DNA of 64,000 nt from Pedobacter yulinensis (lineage in GTDB: Bacteria > Bacteroidota > Bacteroidia > Sphingobacteriales > Sphingobacteriaceae), in assembly GCF_003029735.1 (NCBI RefSeq), contig NZ_KZ686269.1:1364001-1428000 (forward strand). Direction: 5' to 3'. The position numbers were made by a program, and so were the translations under genes. Shown piece after piece: positions 26,154-34,473 of the stretch. Numbering within the stretch: position 1 is the stretch's first letter; every line of letters begins with the position of its first letter. The notes beneath the pieces are model-generated. The model saw only the letters and a program-made list of their open reading frames with translations. It did not search any database and was not told where the DNA came from.

Positions 26154-26963
26154 ATGATTCGTCTGCAATTTTACAGTCCAGATTCATTAAAAAACCTGAT
26201 CCGTTCGTTCTGGTGTCTTGAGGTGCCGGCCCCGGGGCCGGCGCATGAAGAAACGATCATTCCCGACGGGCACCAGGAAATCATTCTTTTTGCAGAAGGG
26301 CCGCAAGCTAGGCGTCAAATCTCAGAAACCACCTGGGCACCCGAACCCCAGGCCTTCGTAACGGGTCAGCACCTGCAGCCCTATCGCCTGCGTTTAATGC
26401 CGGGTTCACGGCTTTACGGCATCCGTTTTCAGCCTCATACCCTGCCATTGTTTTTTGATGTTGATGCGAGTTTGCTGACAGACCGGGAACTCCCGCTTCA
26501 GGACCTTCCCGGCGGAAACAGACTGAACGAGCTGTTGCAGGGAACTTTCATGCAGGTATTTGGCAAGTTTGAAGATTACATGCTGCGCAGGCTGCGGCAC
26601 TCCCTTCGGGCCAATCCTTCTTTCCTGAGGGTAGATCATTCGGTGCAAACCGTGTGCAACCTGCATGGACAGGTCAGGGTTGAGGACCTCGTCAAGCAAA
26701 CCGGCATTTCGGGAAGGCATTTCAACGCGCTGTTTATGCGTTATGCCGGTGTATCGCCAAAAACCTTTGTTAACATGGTCAGGCTGCAGCATTTCATCAA
26801 TCTGAAACTCGCCAATCCGTCGTGCAGCCTGACGCATTGTACCTACGAGGCTGGTTTCTTTGACCAGTCACACCTGAACAAAACCTTTTTACAGTTGACC
26901 GGGCAATCTCCGAAAGCCTATTTTTCTGCACAGCAGACCATTAATACTCTTTTTCTGGCCTAG
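26154..26963 (+). CDS. AraC-family regulator with DUF6597-type N-terminus
   Basis: A 269-residue transcription factor. The N-terminal domain (about 1-130) has the pattern IRSFWCLEVP...TIIPDGHQEIILF and an FRPH-like turn (GIRFQPHTLPLFF), typical of DUF6597. The C-terminal AraC DNA-binding domain (about 165-262) has RVEDLVKQTGISGRHFNALFMRYAG and CTYEAGFFDQSHLNKTFLQLTGQSP. It is followed 49 bases later by the secreted protein gene at 27013, and both promoters share a 16-base element, suggesting that this protein controls itself and that gene. Confidence 0.92.
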   Translation: MIRLQFYSPDSLKNLIRSFWCLEVPAPGPAHEETIIPDGHQEIILFAEGPQARRQISETTWAPEPQAFVTGQHLQPYRLRLMPGSRLYGIRFQPHTLPLFFDVDASLLTDRELPLQDLPGGNRLNELLQGTFMQVFGKFEDYMLRRLRHSLRANPSFLRVDHSVQTVCNLHGQVRVEDLVKQTGISGRHFNALFMRYAGVSPKTFVNMVRLQHFINLKLANPSCSLTHCTYEAGFFDQSHLNKTFLQLTGQSPKAYFSAQQTINTLFLA

Positions 26964-27008
26964 GGTCATTTTTTTACAATTTATCTAAAGCGGCCGTTTT
27001 TAATTTTG
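26964..27008 (+). promoter_or_regulatory. Second copy of the GGTCATTTTTTTACAA-N21-TAnnTTTG promoter
   Basis: GGTCATTTTTTTACAA (26964-26979), 21 bases, then TAATTTTG (27001-27008). The transcription start should fall at about 27012-27014, on the ATG at 27013, implying a leaderless or nearly leaderless mRNA. Confidence 0.65.
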
Positions 27009-27012
27009 GCGG

Positions 27013-27696
27013 ATGAAGATACTTTTGATCAGCCTGCTTGTTTTTTGTTTTTGGCAGCAAACAGCAGCACAAAGCGGTCGGGTGGGACAATTCGCCATTT
27101 GGAATCCATTACAGAACAAAAAAGCGAGGTTTGAAGCGGGCTACAAGCGGCACCTGCTCTGGCACCAGCGCAATGGCGACATCTGGGATTGGTACGGCTG
27201 GTATTTTATTTCCGGTGGGCGGAGCGGCCGGTTTATTGACGCAACGTTTGGGCACCAATGGGCCGATTTTGACGCGGCGGTTCACCCGGCCGGCGACGCC
27301 CGTGACAATGCAAGGAACGTGGGCCCTGCCGCTGTATTCGAAACTGCGTGGAAGTTCGTTGTGCTGCCTGAACTCAGCACGCCAGGTAAGTCCGGGCTGA
27401 ACAGCAAATACCTGCGCATGCTCACCCTGAAAACCACAGGTTTGCAAAAAGCAACCCCAGCGATCAGGAAAGCCATGCAAAGGTACAGCCCAAGTGTCCG
27501 GACTTTTCAAACCCTGCAAGTGGCAGACGGAGGTGACCTGAATGAATTGACAATCCTGATCGGCTTCGAACGTTTTGCCGAATTGCAGCAAACGGCAGAT
27601 GTGGTCGAGTTTTTTGCCGACCCTGCCATCTTCCAGGCTGTAAAGGCCGAACTGCTCGTTTTCAGAAAAGACCTCAGCCTGTTTCCCGCCCACTGA
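27013..27696 (+). CDS. Secreted protein of unknown function, partner of the DUF6597 AraC regulator
   Basis: A 227-residue protein with a clear signal peptide (MKILLISLLVFCFWQQTAAQ). The mature part is rich in Trp, Tyr and His early on (HLLWHQRNGDIWDWYGWYF), then FIDATFGHQWADFDAAVHPAGDARDN, a helical middle and a last section (ELTILIGFERFAEL) like the repeated halves of ferredoxin-fold dimeric alpha/beta-barrel proteins. I do not recognise a named family. The promoter shares a regulatory element with the upstream AraC gene, so the two probably belong together. Confidence 0.8.
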   Translation: MKILLISLLVFCFWQQTAAQSGRVGQFAIWNPLQNKKARFEAGYKRHLLWHQRNGDIWDWYGWYFISGGRSGRFIDATFGHQWADFDAAVHPAGDARDNARNVGPAAVFETAWKFVVLPELSTPGKSGLNSKYLRMLTLKTTGLQKATPAIRKAMQRYSPSVRTFQTLQVADGGDLNELTILIGFERFAELQQTADVVEFFADPAIFQAVKAELLVFRKDLSLFPAH

Positions 27697-27791
27697 GTTC
27701 CCCTTTTTTAAGGCCGTGGCGCTGGCATGGTTCAGTTTTCCAAAACCAATAAGCGCTTTGATTGTACTTCTATAACATCAAACCAAAAATC

Positions 27792-28346
27792 ATGGAACAC
27801 AATAATCAACAGGAAGGCAGCACCAACAACAGCCAGGAAGAACATGTAGAATCGCTAAGCGGAAAAATCGCTATAGAAAAGATCAGAGAAATTGCCAACA
27901 AGGCTGAAACCTGCTTCTTTTGCACGAATATTAAGACTGGTATTCCTTTTTCTGTGCGGCCCATGGCCATCCAGGAGGTGGACGACGAGGGCAACATCTG
28001 GTTCCTGAGTCTTGACGACAGTCATAAAAATGATGAAATTCAACGCGATCCCTTTACGCATTTGCTTATGCAAAGCAGCGCGCACAGCGGGTTCCTTAAT
28101 ATCTATGGCATATCTGAAGTGGTAGATGACCGGCAGAAGATAGAGGAGCTCTGGAAACCGCTAATGAAAACCTGGTTTCAGGGCGGCAAAGACGATCCGC
28201 ACATCAGCCTGATCAGGGTTACCCCTACTGAAGGCTATTACTGGGACAACCGGCACGGGAACGTGGTCGCGTTTCTGAAAATGGCCGTATCGACAGTGAT
28301 TGGCAAAACGATGGATGACTCGGTCGAAGGTCCCTTAGACGTCTAA
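27792..28346 (+). CDS. Pyridoxamine 5'-phosphate oxidase-fold (general stress protein 26-like) protein
   Basis: A 184-residue cytoplasmic protein with a Gln/Asn/Glu-rich start (MEHNNQQEGSTNNSQEEHVE) and then a split-barrel flavin-binding domain. FCTNIKTGIPFSVRPMAIQEVDDEGNIWFLS is typical of the general stress family, as is the later RVTPTEGYYWDNRHG. Related proteins bind FMN, FAD or F420-like cofactors and are induced by stress. The start is placed at ATG 27792; an in-frame start 30 bases upstream adds a tail without family similarity. A strong hairpin follows the stop. Confidence 0.9.
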   Translation: MEHNNQQEGSTNNSQEEHVESLSGKIAIEKIREIANKAETCFFCTNIKTGIPFSVRPMAIQEVDDEGNIWFLSLDDSHKNDEIQRDPFTHLLMQSSAHSGFLNIYGISEVVDDRQKIEELWKPLMKTWFQGGKDDPHISLIRVTPTEGYYWDNRHGNVVAFLKMAVSTVIGKTMDDSVEGPLDV

Positions 28347-28382
28347 ATTATACAAACCTGTTTAACATACCGGTTTGACAAG

Positions 28383-28416
28383 AACGCCGGCCGGTCAGCT
28401 AACCGTCCGGCGTTTT
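28383..28416 (+). terminator. Rho-independent terminator after the PPOX-fold gene
   Basis: A 13-base stem (AACGCCGGCCGGT, 28383-28395, with ACCGTCCGGCGTT, 28402-28414, one mismatch) around a 6-base loop, followed by TTTT. It sits inside the longest open frame for the methyltransferase and therefore supports the later start at 28441. Confidence 0.7.
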
Positions 28417-28440
28417 CATCAGCTGGCAAAAGATAACTAC

Positions 28441-29157
28441 ATGTCGACCATGGATTCTTCAAGGAGTCTTTCTTATTCCAATTATGCTGATCCCGGCTTC
28501 GTGCAAAAATACGCAGCGTCGATCCGGGACAATGCCTGGAATGCATTCTATGAACGCCCGGCATCGTTGTCGCTATTACCGCCCCTGAAAGATCTGGACG
28601 TGCTCGACGCCGGGTGCGGTCCGGGTGCAGTAAGCCAATTACTGGTTCAGGCAGGTGCGCGGGTAACTGCTGCCGATTACAGCGCGCCCATGCTCGAGGC
28701 TACGCTTGCTGCAACGGGCAACGCCGTAACCTGCCTGCTTCAGGACCTCAACGAACCGCTGGTGCTTGACGACGCAAGTTTCGATGCCATTTATTGTGCA
28801 TTGGTTATTCACTATGTCGACGACCTGCACCTGCTCTTCAGCGAGTTTGCGCGCGTGCTCAGGCCTCAGGGCGTGCTTGTTTTTTCTACCGATCACCCTG
28901 AAAATCCACTGCTTTCAGGCCGGGAGCCTGAGCGCAAACACTTCAGTGAGGTAGAGTGGGCCAGTTTTTCCGTCCGCATGCAGGTTTACCAACGCCCCTG
29001 GAGAGAAATCGAGCAGGCCTGCCTGGCGAACGGCTTGCACATCGAACAGGTACTGGAACCAAAGCCGCTTGCAGAAGCCGAACAAACCGACCCGGAAGCT
29101 TACGCTTACCTAAGTAAAAACAAACACTTTATCTGTGTGCGTACCGTAAAACGCTGA
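28441..29157 (+). CDS. Class I SAM-dependent methyltransferase
   Basis: A 238-residue methyltransferase with motif I VLDAGCGPGAVSQLL, motif II VTAADYSAPMLE and the post-I acidic region (DASFDAIYCALVIHYVDD), and a Rossmann fold throughout. The start at ATG 28441 follows the terminator hairpin of the previous gene. The substrate-binding C-terminal half (ERKHFSEVEWASFSVRMQVYQRPW) resembles that of small-molecule methyltransferases of the UbiE/BioC-like group. Substrate unknown. The stop directly abuts the stop of the convergent clpP-like gene. Confidence 0.9.
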   Translation: MSTMDSSRSLSYSNYADPGFVQKYAASIRDNAWNAFYERPASLSLLPPLKDLDVLDAGCGPGAVSQLLVQAGARVTAADYSAPMLEATLAATGNAVTCLLQDLNEPLVLDDASFDAIYCALVIHYVDDLHLLFSEFARVLRPQGVLVFSTDHPENPLLSGREPERKHFSEVEWASFSVRMQVYQRPWREIEQACLANGLHIEQVLEPKPLAEAEQTDPEAYAYLSKNKHFICVRTVKR

Positions 29158-29850
29158 TCAGAACACCGGTTCCCCAAGTACCTCATCAATGGCGCCGAAG
29201 TCACGCGCTTCAGCAGCGGTCATCCAGAAGTCCCGGTCAGATGCCCGGTGCACGGCCTCATAGGGCTGTCCGGTATGATTGGCCAGGATTGCGTACAGTT
29301 CTTTTTGCAGCTTCAAAATTTCCCGGGTGCTGATCTCCATATCGGCAGCTGTGCCCCTCATGCCGCCCGAGGGCTGGTGCAGCATGATCCGTGCATGCGG
29401 AAGCGCTGAGCGTTTGCCTGATGCACCCGAACACAGCAATACGGCAGACATGGAAAGTGCCGTGCCTGTACAGGTGGTACAAACGTCGGGGCCAAGGTAC
29501 TGCATGGTATCATAAATACCCAGACCGGCATACACCGACCCGCCCGGAGAATTGATATACAATTGAATATCCTTTTTCGCATCGGCAGACTGCAAAAACA
29601 GCAGCTGTGCCTGGATGATATTGGCTACCCGGTCATCGACGGGCTCGCCGAGAAAAATGATCCGGTCCATCATAAGCCGGGAGAAGACATCCATCTGCGC
29701 AACGTTCAGCTGCCTTTCTTCGGTAATGTAGGGCGTCATGGCCACCGGAAGCTGCCAGCCACTGGCCGATGACAGATAATCGTCGAGCAAAACACTGCTC
29801 ATGCGGTGTTGTTTCACGGCATACAGCCGGAATTCCTTGTCTATGTTCAT
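29158..29850 (-). CDS. clpP: ClpP-family ATP-dependent protease subunit (divergent paralogue)
   Basis: A 230-residue serine protease of the ClpP family. The catalytic triad is intact: S133 in TALSMSAVLL, H158 in RIMLHQPSGG and D207 in SDRDFWM. The oligomer-forming head and the oxyanion part (SPGGSVYAGLGIYDTMQ) are present. The usual GxAASMGA around the serine is changed to GTALSMSA and the N-terminus is extended by about 30 residues. No clpX, clpA or trigger-factor gene is adjacent, so it is likely an additional ClpP rather than the main one. It could assemble with another ClpP into a mixed ring. Confidence 0.9.
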   Translation of the reverse strand: MNIDKEFRLYAVKQHRMSSVLLDDYLSSASGWQLPVAMTPYITEERQLNVAQMDVFSRLMMDRIIFLGEPVDDRVANIIQAQLLFLQSADAKKDIQLYINSPGGSVYAGLGIYDTMQYLGPDVCTTCTGTALSMSAVLLCSGASGKRSALPHARIMLHQPSGGMRGTAADMEISTREILKLQKELYAILANHTGQPYEAVHRASDRDFWMTAAEARDFGAIDEVLGEPVF

Positions 29851-29922
29851 GGATATAAAAATTTGGCAAAAGTTTCCCCTTACCCTTTTCAGGGCATCAA
29901 AAAGGGTTGATGAATAAAGTGC

Positions 29923-30189
29923 TTATTTAAACAGGCGATACAGGCGGTCGCGCAACCCCCGATGTTCAGGAAAGCTAAAAACTTGCTGGTCTGCCGCCGC
30001 AATTTCTGCCCTGACCTGCGCACGCGCATGGTCGCGAACCAGCCTGTAACAGCGTTGCTGTAATTTTACAGACGCATCGAAGGCCGGATCGAGGAGCCGC
30101 CGGGCCTGGAACAGAAACTGTTCGCTGTTGTCGGGAGTACCGCGCAGACACCGGTCAATGTGCCGGGTTTCATTCAAGGATGTCTTCAT
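29923..30189 (-). CDS. Small protein encoded with an ECF sigma factor
   Basis: An 88-residue protein rich in Arg, Gln and Leu (HIDRCLRGTPDNSEQFLFQARRLLDP) with an alpha-helical character and no membrane segment, signal or Cys/His zinc site. It overlaps the sigma-factor stop by 20 bases and is thus co-translated. Position suggests a regulator of the sigma factor, such as a soluble anti-sigma factor, but it does not look like known zinc anti-sigma or FecR proteins. The pattern of a tiny unknown gene after an ECF gene is common in this phylum. Confidence 0.65.
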   Translation of the reverse strand: MKTSLNETRHIDRCLRGTPDNSEQFLFQARRLLDPAFDASVKLQQRCYRLVRDHARAQVRAEIAAADQQVFSFPEHRGLRDRLYRLFK

Positions 30190-30703
30190 ACTGCAGCGAT
30201 TTTTGCTTTACGGTTTGCTTGACCTTTTCCAGGCACTTGTGTTTCTGGGCGGCGGCCGAATGGGGGCTGGAGAAACCAAAGACTGCAGCAATTTCAGTCA
30301 TGGTCCGGCCATGATAATAAAATGCGCTGAGCAGATCAAGACATTTACTGCCGGCGCGGCGCAACAGGTTTCGCAGACGGACTTCTGAGGTCCGTTCAGG
30401 CTGCTCTTCGGCTAAGTCATCGGCGGCAGCCTCGAGGTTATTCAGCCGCAGCCCTGCCTGGAAACGCTTTAACCAGAGGTTGCGGCAGATCCCGAGCAGG
30501 TACGCGCTTTCGTCTTCCGGCGGTGTTTTGGTGCCGGCTATATACTTTTCATAGTACAGCAGCAGGGCATCCTGAAAGATGTCGCGGGCGTCGTCGAGGC
30601 TGCCGCCGTGCCGGCTGATGTATCGCGCCGTTGCCGGAAATGCCTTTTTGTACAGGCCGACAAAAAGACCGGCTCGTTGTTGATCTGTGTGCTGAGCATC
30701 CAT
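30170..30703 (-). CDS. ECF-type RNA polymerase sigma factor
   Basis: About 177 residues with region 2 (LDDARDIFQDALLLYYEKY, typical -10 recognition helix) and region 4 (MTEIAAVFGFSSPHSAAAQKHKCLEKVKQ, a helix-turn-helix). It lacks the other sigma-70 regions, placing it among the ECF factors. The frame permits starts at 30751 (GTG), 30748 and 30703; I choose the ATG at 30703 because region 2 lies close behind it. It is co-transcribed with the small 88-residue gene, a possible regulator. Confidence 0.87.
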   Translation of the reverse strand: MDAQHTDQQRAGLFVGLYKKAFPATARYISRHGGSLDDARDIFQDALLLYYEKYIAGTKTPPEDESAYLLGICRNLWLKRFQAGLRLNNLEAAADDLAEEQPERTSEVRLRNLLRRAGSKCLDLLSAFYYHGRTMTEIAAVFGFSSPHSAAAQKHKCLEKVKQTVKQKSLQYEDILE

Positions 30704-30775
30704 TCTATGTGTATTTCTATCTACAAGTTCCTGAAAACGGCCAAACATCACCTTATTTTAAAAAATAAATAAGCT

Positions 30776-30808
30776 CTGACAGCTTGCCCTGGCAGCGCAA
30801 GCTGTCAG
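30776..30808 (-). terminator. Terminator after the RBBP9-like hydrolase gene
   Basis: An 11-base perfect stem CTGACAGCTTG (30776-30786) with CAAGCTGTCAG (30798-30808) around an 11-base loop. On the minus strand a T-rich tail (TTATTTATTTTTT) follows. It ends the leftward gene at 30854-31390. Confidence 0.55.
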
Positions 30809-30853
30809 CAGACTGCCGCAGTTTGAAACAGCCATGCCCGGCTGCGCCGGGAA

Positions 30854-31390
30854 TTATTGGTCCAGCTGTTCAAGCAGCGCCAGGCCCCCGGGCCAGGCCC
30901 CAAAGCCGGCTGCGGCGTTAATGTGCCCGGCCGCTTCAAGAAAAACCAGCTTGCTGCCCCAGTGTTGTGCAAATTGCTCAGCACGTTCCGCAGTCACATA
31001 ATAATCATCGCGGCTGCTGACTACAATCGAAGGAAAAGGAAGTTTGCTGAGCGGAACCGGTGTAAATCCGGTGGTTCCGGGCGGATAGTGAGGCGATTCG
31101 GTATCGCTGGGAGCAACCAGCAAGGCGCCCTTGATGTTGCGACCGTACTGAGCAGCCCAATATGCAATTGCCGTACAGGCCAGGCTGTGCCCAACAAGGA
31201 TCACCTCTTCCGGCGGACCGGCCATGACCGCGTGGTCAATAGTGACGACCCAGTCGTCACATATCGGTGTGTCCCAGTCGCGCTGTTCAACACGGAGAAA
31301 ACCGAACTGATCTTCCCATAAAGACTGCCAGTGTTCAGGGCCGGAATTTCCAAGTCCGGGAATAATGAGGATGCGGGATGTAAAATTCAT
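30854..31390 (-). CDS. RBBP9/YdeN-family alpha/beta hydrolase
   Basis: A 178-residue serine hydrolase of the compact RBBP9/YdeN type. It begins ILIIPGLGNSGPEHWQSLWE, the family signature, with the nucleophile serine in LVGHSLAC, an aspartate near VVSSRDDYYV and the histidine in AAGHINAAAGFGAWP. A longer frame to 31444 adds residues without hydrolase character, so the inner ATG is used. Physiological substrates are unknown. It is transcribed alone, followed by a terminator. Confidence 0.9.
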   Translation of the reverse strand: MNFTSRILIIPGLGNSGPEHWQSLWEDQFGFLRVEQRDWDTPICDDWVVTIDHAVMAGPPEEVILVGHSLACTAIAYWAAQYGRNIKGALLVAPSDTESPHYPPGTTGFTPVPLSKLPFPSIVVSSRDDYYVTAERAEQFAQHWGSKLVFLEAAGHINAAAGFGAWPGGLALLEQLDQ

Positions 31391-31514
31391 CGGAGTTTTT
31401 TTTTCGAAATTACGGCATGCCGCGCTATAAAACAAGGCGGCCATACCCTCGTCTGAACCTGTTGACAGGAGGAAACGCCCCGATACGCTGCCATAAATTA
31501 ACCCTCGTGCCGGC

Positions 31515-31543
31515 TTGTGCTATCCATATAAAGCTTAATTTTG
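31515..31543 (+). promoter_or_regulatory. Promoter (TTG-N18-TAATTTTG) of the STN-domain gene
   Basis: TTG at 31515-31517, an 18-base spacer and TAATTTTG at 31536-31543 fit the Bacteroidota housekeeping promoter. A leader of about 110 bases precedes the TTG start codon at 31663. Confidence 0.5.
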
Positions 31544-31662
31544 TCTGCAAACTGGAAAAAAATTGATGCGGGAGTAAGGGTGGCCGGCCTTTTTGGTGTA
31601 ACAACAGCGGGAAACCGGTCTGTAAAAACGTCAGAACTGGTAAAATCTAAAAACGAACTATT

Positions 31663-33426
31663 TTGAAACGTTACGACAAACTTCTGTTTCTTTTCGCCGC
31701 GTGGTGCGGACTGTTTCTTTCACTTCAGGCGCGGGCGCAGGGCAATCTGCAGCGGCAGGTTACCCTTTCTGACATCAGGCAGCAGCAGATCGGGCAGTTG
31801 CTCGACAAAATCGCTGCACAAACCGATTTTTCCTTTGCTTACAACAACCACAGCATTCCTGCCGACAGCGCCGTGAGCCTGGCGCGCTACCAGGGCACGG
31901 TGAACACCTTGCTGAGTACCATCCTAGGCAATGAATATGAGTTTAAAGAAGTACCCGGATACATCATTTTGCGGCATGCTCCCGGCAAACTCGACCTGCA
32001 GGCAGACATTGAAAGCAATTCGTCCCGCACGGCACTTGTACGGGGCCAGATACGCGACGCGGCCACCGGCAGGCCGCTCGAACTGGTCAGCGTTTATGAA
32101 AAAAACCTCCTGACCTCGGCGCTCACCGATGCACAGGGCAACTTTGAACTGCGGCTAAAACGGCCGGGGGAAACTGTGCTGTTGAGTGCCAGCCGAGACC
32201 GGTACCGTGATACCAGCCTGCACCTGTTGCTGCCCGTCGTGGTATCGTCTACCGAGCGTAAACGCCGGTATCGTTATTATCCGGCAGATGAAGAAGACCT
32301 TCAAAGCAGCCGGCTCGGCAGGTTTTTCACCTCTTCGCGGCAGCGGGTTCAGAACCTGAACCTGGGTAAGCTGTTTGCTTACAGCCCCTACCAGCTTTCT
32401 TTCGTTCCCGGCCTAAGCACACATGGTATGTACAACAGCCAGGTGATCAACCGGGTATCGTTGAACATTATAGGCGGGTACACAGCAGGCGTAAGCGGGG
32501 CCGAACTCGCCGGTGCTTTCAATATTAACCGGGCCGATGTAGACGGCTTTCAGGCTGCAGGACTGTTCAATATTTCGGGCCGGAACCTCAATGGTGCCCA
32601 GATTGGCGGGGCGTTCAATGCTGTTGCCGGCAAGATCAACGGCACGCAGGCCACCGGCCTGCTTAACCGGTCAGGCAGCCTGGGTACTGGCGCCCAGATA
32701 GCAGGGTTCGCCAATATTACCGGCGAGTCAAAGGGCCTGCAGGTTGCTGCCTTCGGCAACTATGCGGCCCGGGAAGCCGGGCTGCAGCTTTCCGGTTTTG
32801 GCAATAGGGCTGGTTCCGGTGCAGGCGGGCAGCTTGGCGGCCTGGTCAATATCGCCCGCGGTACATCCGGCTGGCAGGCTTCAGCCTTTATGAACATTGC
32901 TAAAAAAGTAAAAGGGTTCCAGTTTGCCGGCCTGATAAACGTGGCAGACAGCAGCGACTATCCTGTCGGCTTTGTCAATTTCATAAAGAATGGTTCGAAA
33001 AGCATCTCTGTCGGTCTGGACGAAGCTTCATTTTTCAGCATGGCATTCCGGTCTGGTGGCCGGGTGCTCTACGGCCTGCTTGCCGTTGGCTACCGCCCGG
33101 AGAAACCATCAAGATACGGCCTCGAAGTCGGTTTTGGCGGACATCTTTTAAAGCGGAAACACTTCGCCCTCGATGCGGAGATCAGTAACCGCACTTTTAC
33201 AGACTTTGACCAGCACAACGCTTCGTTATTGTCGGTCAGGGCGCTGCCAGCCATTCACATCACCAGGAACCTGCGGCTCTTTGCAGGGCCTTCCCTGTCG
33301 CTCGCCTCTTTTGATTTAAAAGATACCAGCCGCCTGCCTGGCTGGATCATTCGCGAGAGCAGCAGCGAGGAAAACCGGCGCGGCTTAGTGGCCGGCTGGA
33401 GCGTTGGCCTGCAAATGGCCTGGTAG
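31663..33426 (+). CDS. STN-domain outer-membrane protein with LA_2272-type surface repeats (TTG start)
   Basis: A 587-residue envelope protein that begins with TTG: the signal peptide LKRYDKLLFLFAAWCGLFLS... starts there, a stop codon lies five codons upstream and no ATG is near. An STN domain (about 30-110) normally contacts FecR-type anti-sigma factors, and a carboxypeptidase-regulatory-like fold follows (GQIRDAATGRPLELVSVYE, about 125-190). Then comes a run of repeats with the pattern AGxxNxxxxxxxGxQxAGxxN (about 260-430), and a C-terminal membrane-barrel-like region. A TonB-dependent plug is missing, so it is not a transporter. The ECF/FecR pair at 34.5-36.0 kb is a possible partner. Confidence 0.85.
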   Translation: MKRYDKLLFLFAAWCGLFLSLQARAQGNLQRQVTLSDIRQQQIGQLLDKIAAQTDFSFAYNNHSIPADSAVSLARYQGTVNTLLSTILGNEYEFKEVPGYIILRHAPGKLDLQADIESNSSRTALVRGQIRDAATGRPLELVSVYEKNLLTSALTDAQGNFELRLKRPGETVLLSASRDRYRDTSLHLLLPVVVSSTERKRRYRYYPADEEDLQSSRLGRFFTSSRQRVQNLNLGKLFAYSPYQLSFVPGLSTHGMYNSQVINRVSLNIIGGYTAGVSGAELAGAFNINRADVDGFQAAGLFNISGRNLNGAQIGGAFNAVAGKINGTQATGLLNRSGSLGTGAQIAGFANITGESKGLQVAAFGNYAAREAGLQLSGFGNRAGSGAGGQLGGLVNIARGTSGWQASAFMNIAKKVKGFQFAGLINVADSSDYPVGFVNFIKNGSKSISVGLDEASFFSMAFRSGGRVLYGLLAVGYRPEKPSRYGLEVGFGGHLLKRKHFALDAEISNRTFTDFDQHNASLLSVRALPAIHITRNLRLFAGPSLSLASFDLKDTSRLPGWIIRESSSEENRRGLVAGWSVGLQMAW

Positions 33427-34299
33427 GCAATTTCCTGTTTTCCAACGCCGGTGCGACCACAGCCAGAGCTCTGGCCGTTTCGAAATTGTTCCCTGTAATT
33501 TGTCCAGAAACTTTGCGGTGATCTCTCCTTCTGAACAGGTTTGCGGTGTATCGGTGATGAGCGAAAATCCCACTTCCCAACCACCCGCAGCGGTAGGTTC
33601 CATTTCCAGGTAAAGAACCATGGCGCCGGTGGCCCTGGCCAGTTTTTCTGCGCCCGTAAAAGCCGCCGTAGACTGGTTCAGGAAACAGAAATCAGCAGGC
33701 GACGACGGACCGGGATACTGATCGGCAATCAGCACAGATAACCTGGGGTGCGGCGAACTGCGCATCAGCTGCCGTGCCGCCTGCCCGGCCGGAATGAGCT
33801 GCATACCGAACCGGCTTCGAATCCTGGCTACGATCCTTCCGGCGAGTTTTGATTTTAGGGGCTTGTAAACGGCAAATACCTCATAATCGGTCAGCCGCGG
33901 CAAAATGTTCAGGTACTCCCAATTCCCATAATGTCCGGTCACTGCGATCACGTCACGTTTGGATGCATGGCAGGCCTGCAACAGCCCGGGATTGCGAAGG
34001 CGAACCATACGCCGGATTGCCGGCTCAGAGATGGAAAATAAGCGCAGCACATCGGTCAGCAACCGGGCCAGGTGCTGGTAGAATAGCCCGGCAGTACTGG
34101 CAATATCAGCATAGGTTTTGTCGGGAAATGCGCGGGCCAGGTTTTGAAGAGTTACTTTAGAACGATAACGCAGCAGACTGTGTAACAGCACGAACAGGAT
34201 ATCAGAAAGCCGCCGCAGCAACACGGGGGGAACCAGGCTGCATACATATAAGGACAAGTAAACCAAGCGAAACACAGTCGCTTCCAGGAATCGGTTCAT
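33385..34299 (-). CDS. LpxL/HtrB-like lipid A acyltransferase
   Basis: A 304-residue inner-membrane-associated acyltransferase with one N-terminal hydrophobic stretch (FRLVYLSLYVCSLVPPVLL). The catalytic HxxxxE is visible as GHYGNWE. The family's FxDQxP-like motif appears as VLIADQYPGP, and the C-terminal WxWxHRRWK is typical. Members transfer a secondary acyl chain to lipid A or, in this phylum, to related lipids. Its 3' end overlaps the convergent STN gene by 42 bases. It sits downstream of FecR on the same strand but 174 bases away with a small gene between, so operon membership is uncertain. Confidence 0.9.
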   Translation of the reverse strand: MNRFLEATVFRLVYLSLYVCSLVPPVLLRRLSDILFVLLHSLLRYRSKVTLQNLARAFPDKTYADIASTAGLFYQHLARLLTDVLRLFSISEPAIRRMVRLRNPGLLQACHASKRDVIAVTGHYGNWEYLNILPRLTDYEVFAVYKPLKSKLAGRIVARIRSRFGMQLIPAGQAARQLMRSSPHPRLSVLIADQYPGPSSPADFCFLNQSTAAFTGAEKLARATGAMVLYLEMEPTAAGGWEVGFSLITDTPQTCSEGEITAKFLDKLQGTISKRPELWLWSHRRWKTGNCLPGHLQANAPAGH

Positions 34300-34339
34300 G
34301 AGTTAATATGATGAAGACACGTGAAACACCGGCTCGCGG

Positions 34340-34444
34340 TTAATCCTCTGCGCCGTTGTGAATACAATTGACAATGAGGCGGGCCGCCAGGACAAGGCAC
34401 AGCAAGCCCAGCACAATACCTGCCGTAAAAAGGAACAAGGCCAT
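34340..34444 (-). CDS. Small membrane peptide (34 residues)
   Basis: A tiny open frame starting MALFLFTAGIVLGLLCLVLA and ending with a charged tail (NCIHNGAED). One membrane helix and a cytoplasmic tail fit the pattern of real small membrane peptides. It lies between the FecR gene and the acyltransferase gene on the same strand. Function unknown; the evidence is only composition and position. Confidence 0.4.
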   Translation of the reverse strand: MALFLFTAGIVLGLLCLVLAARLIVNCIHNGAED

Positions 34445-34473
34445 ATGAAGAAATGGGTTAAGAATTTACAGGA

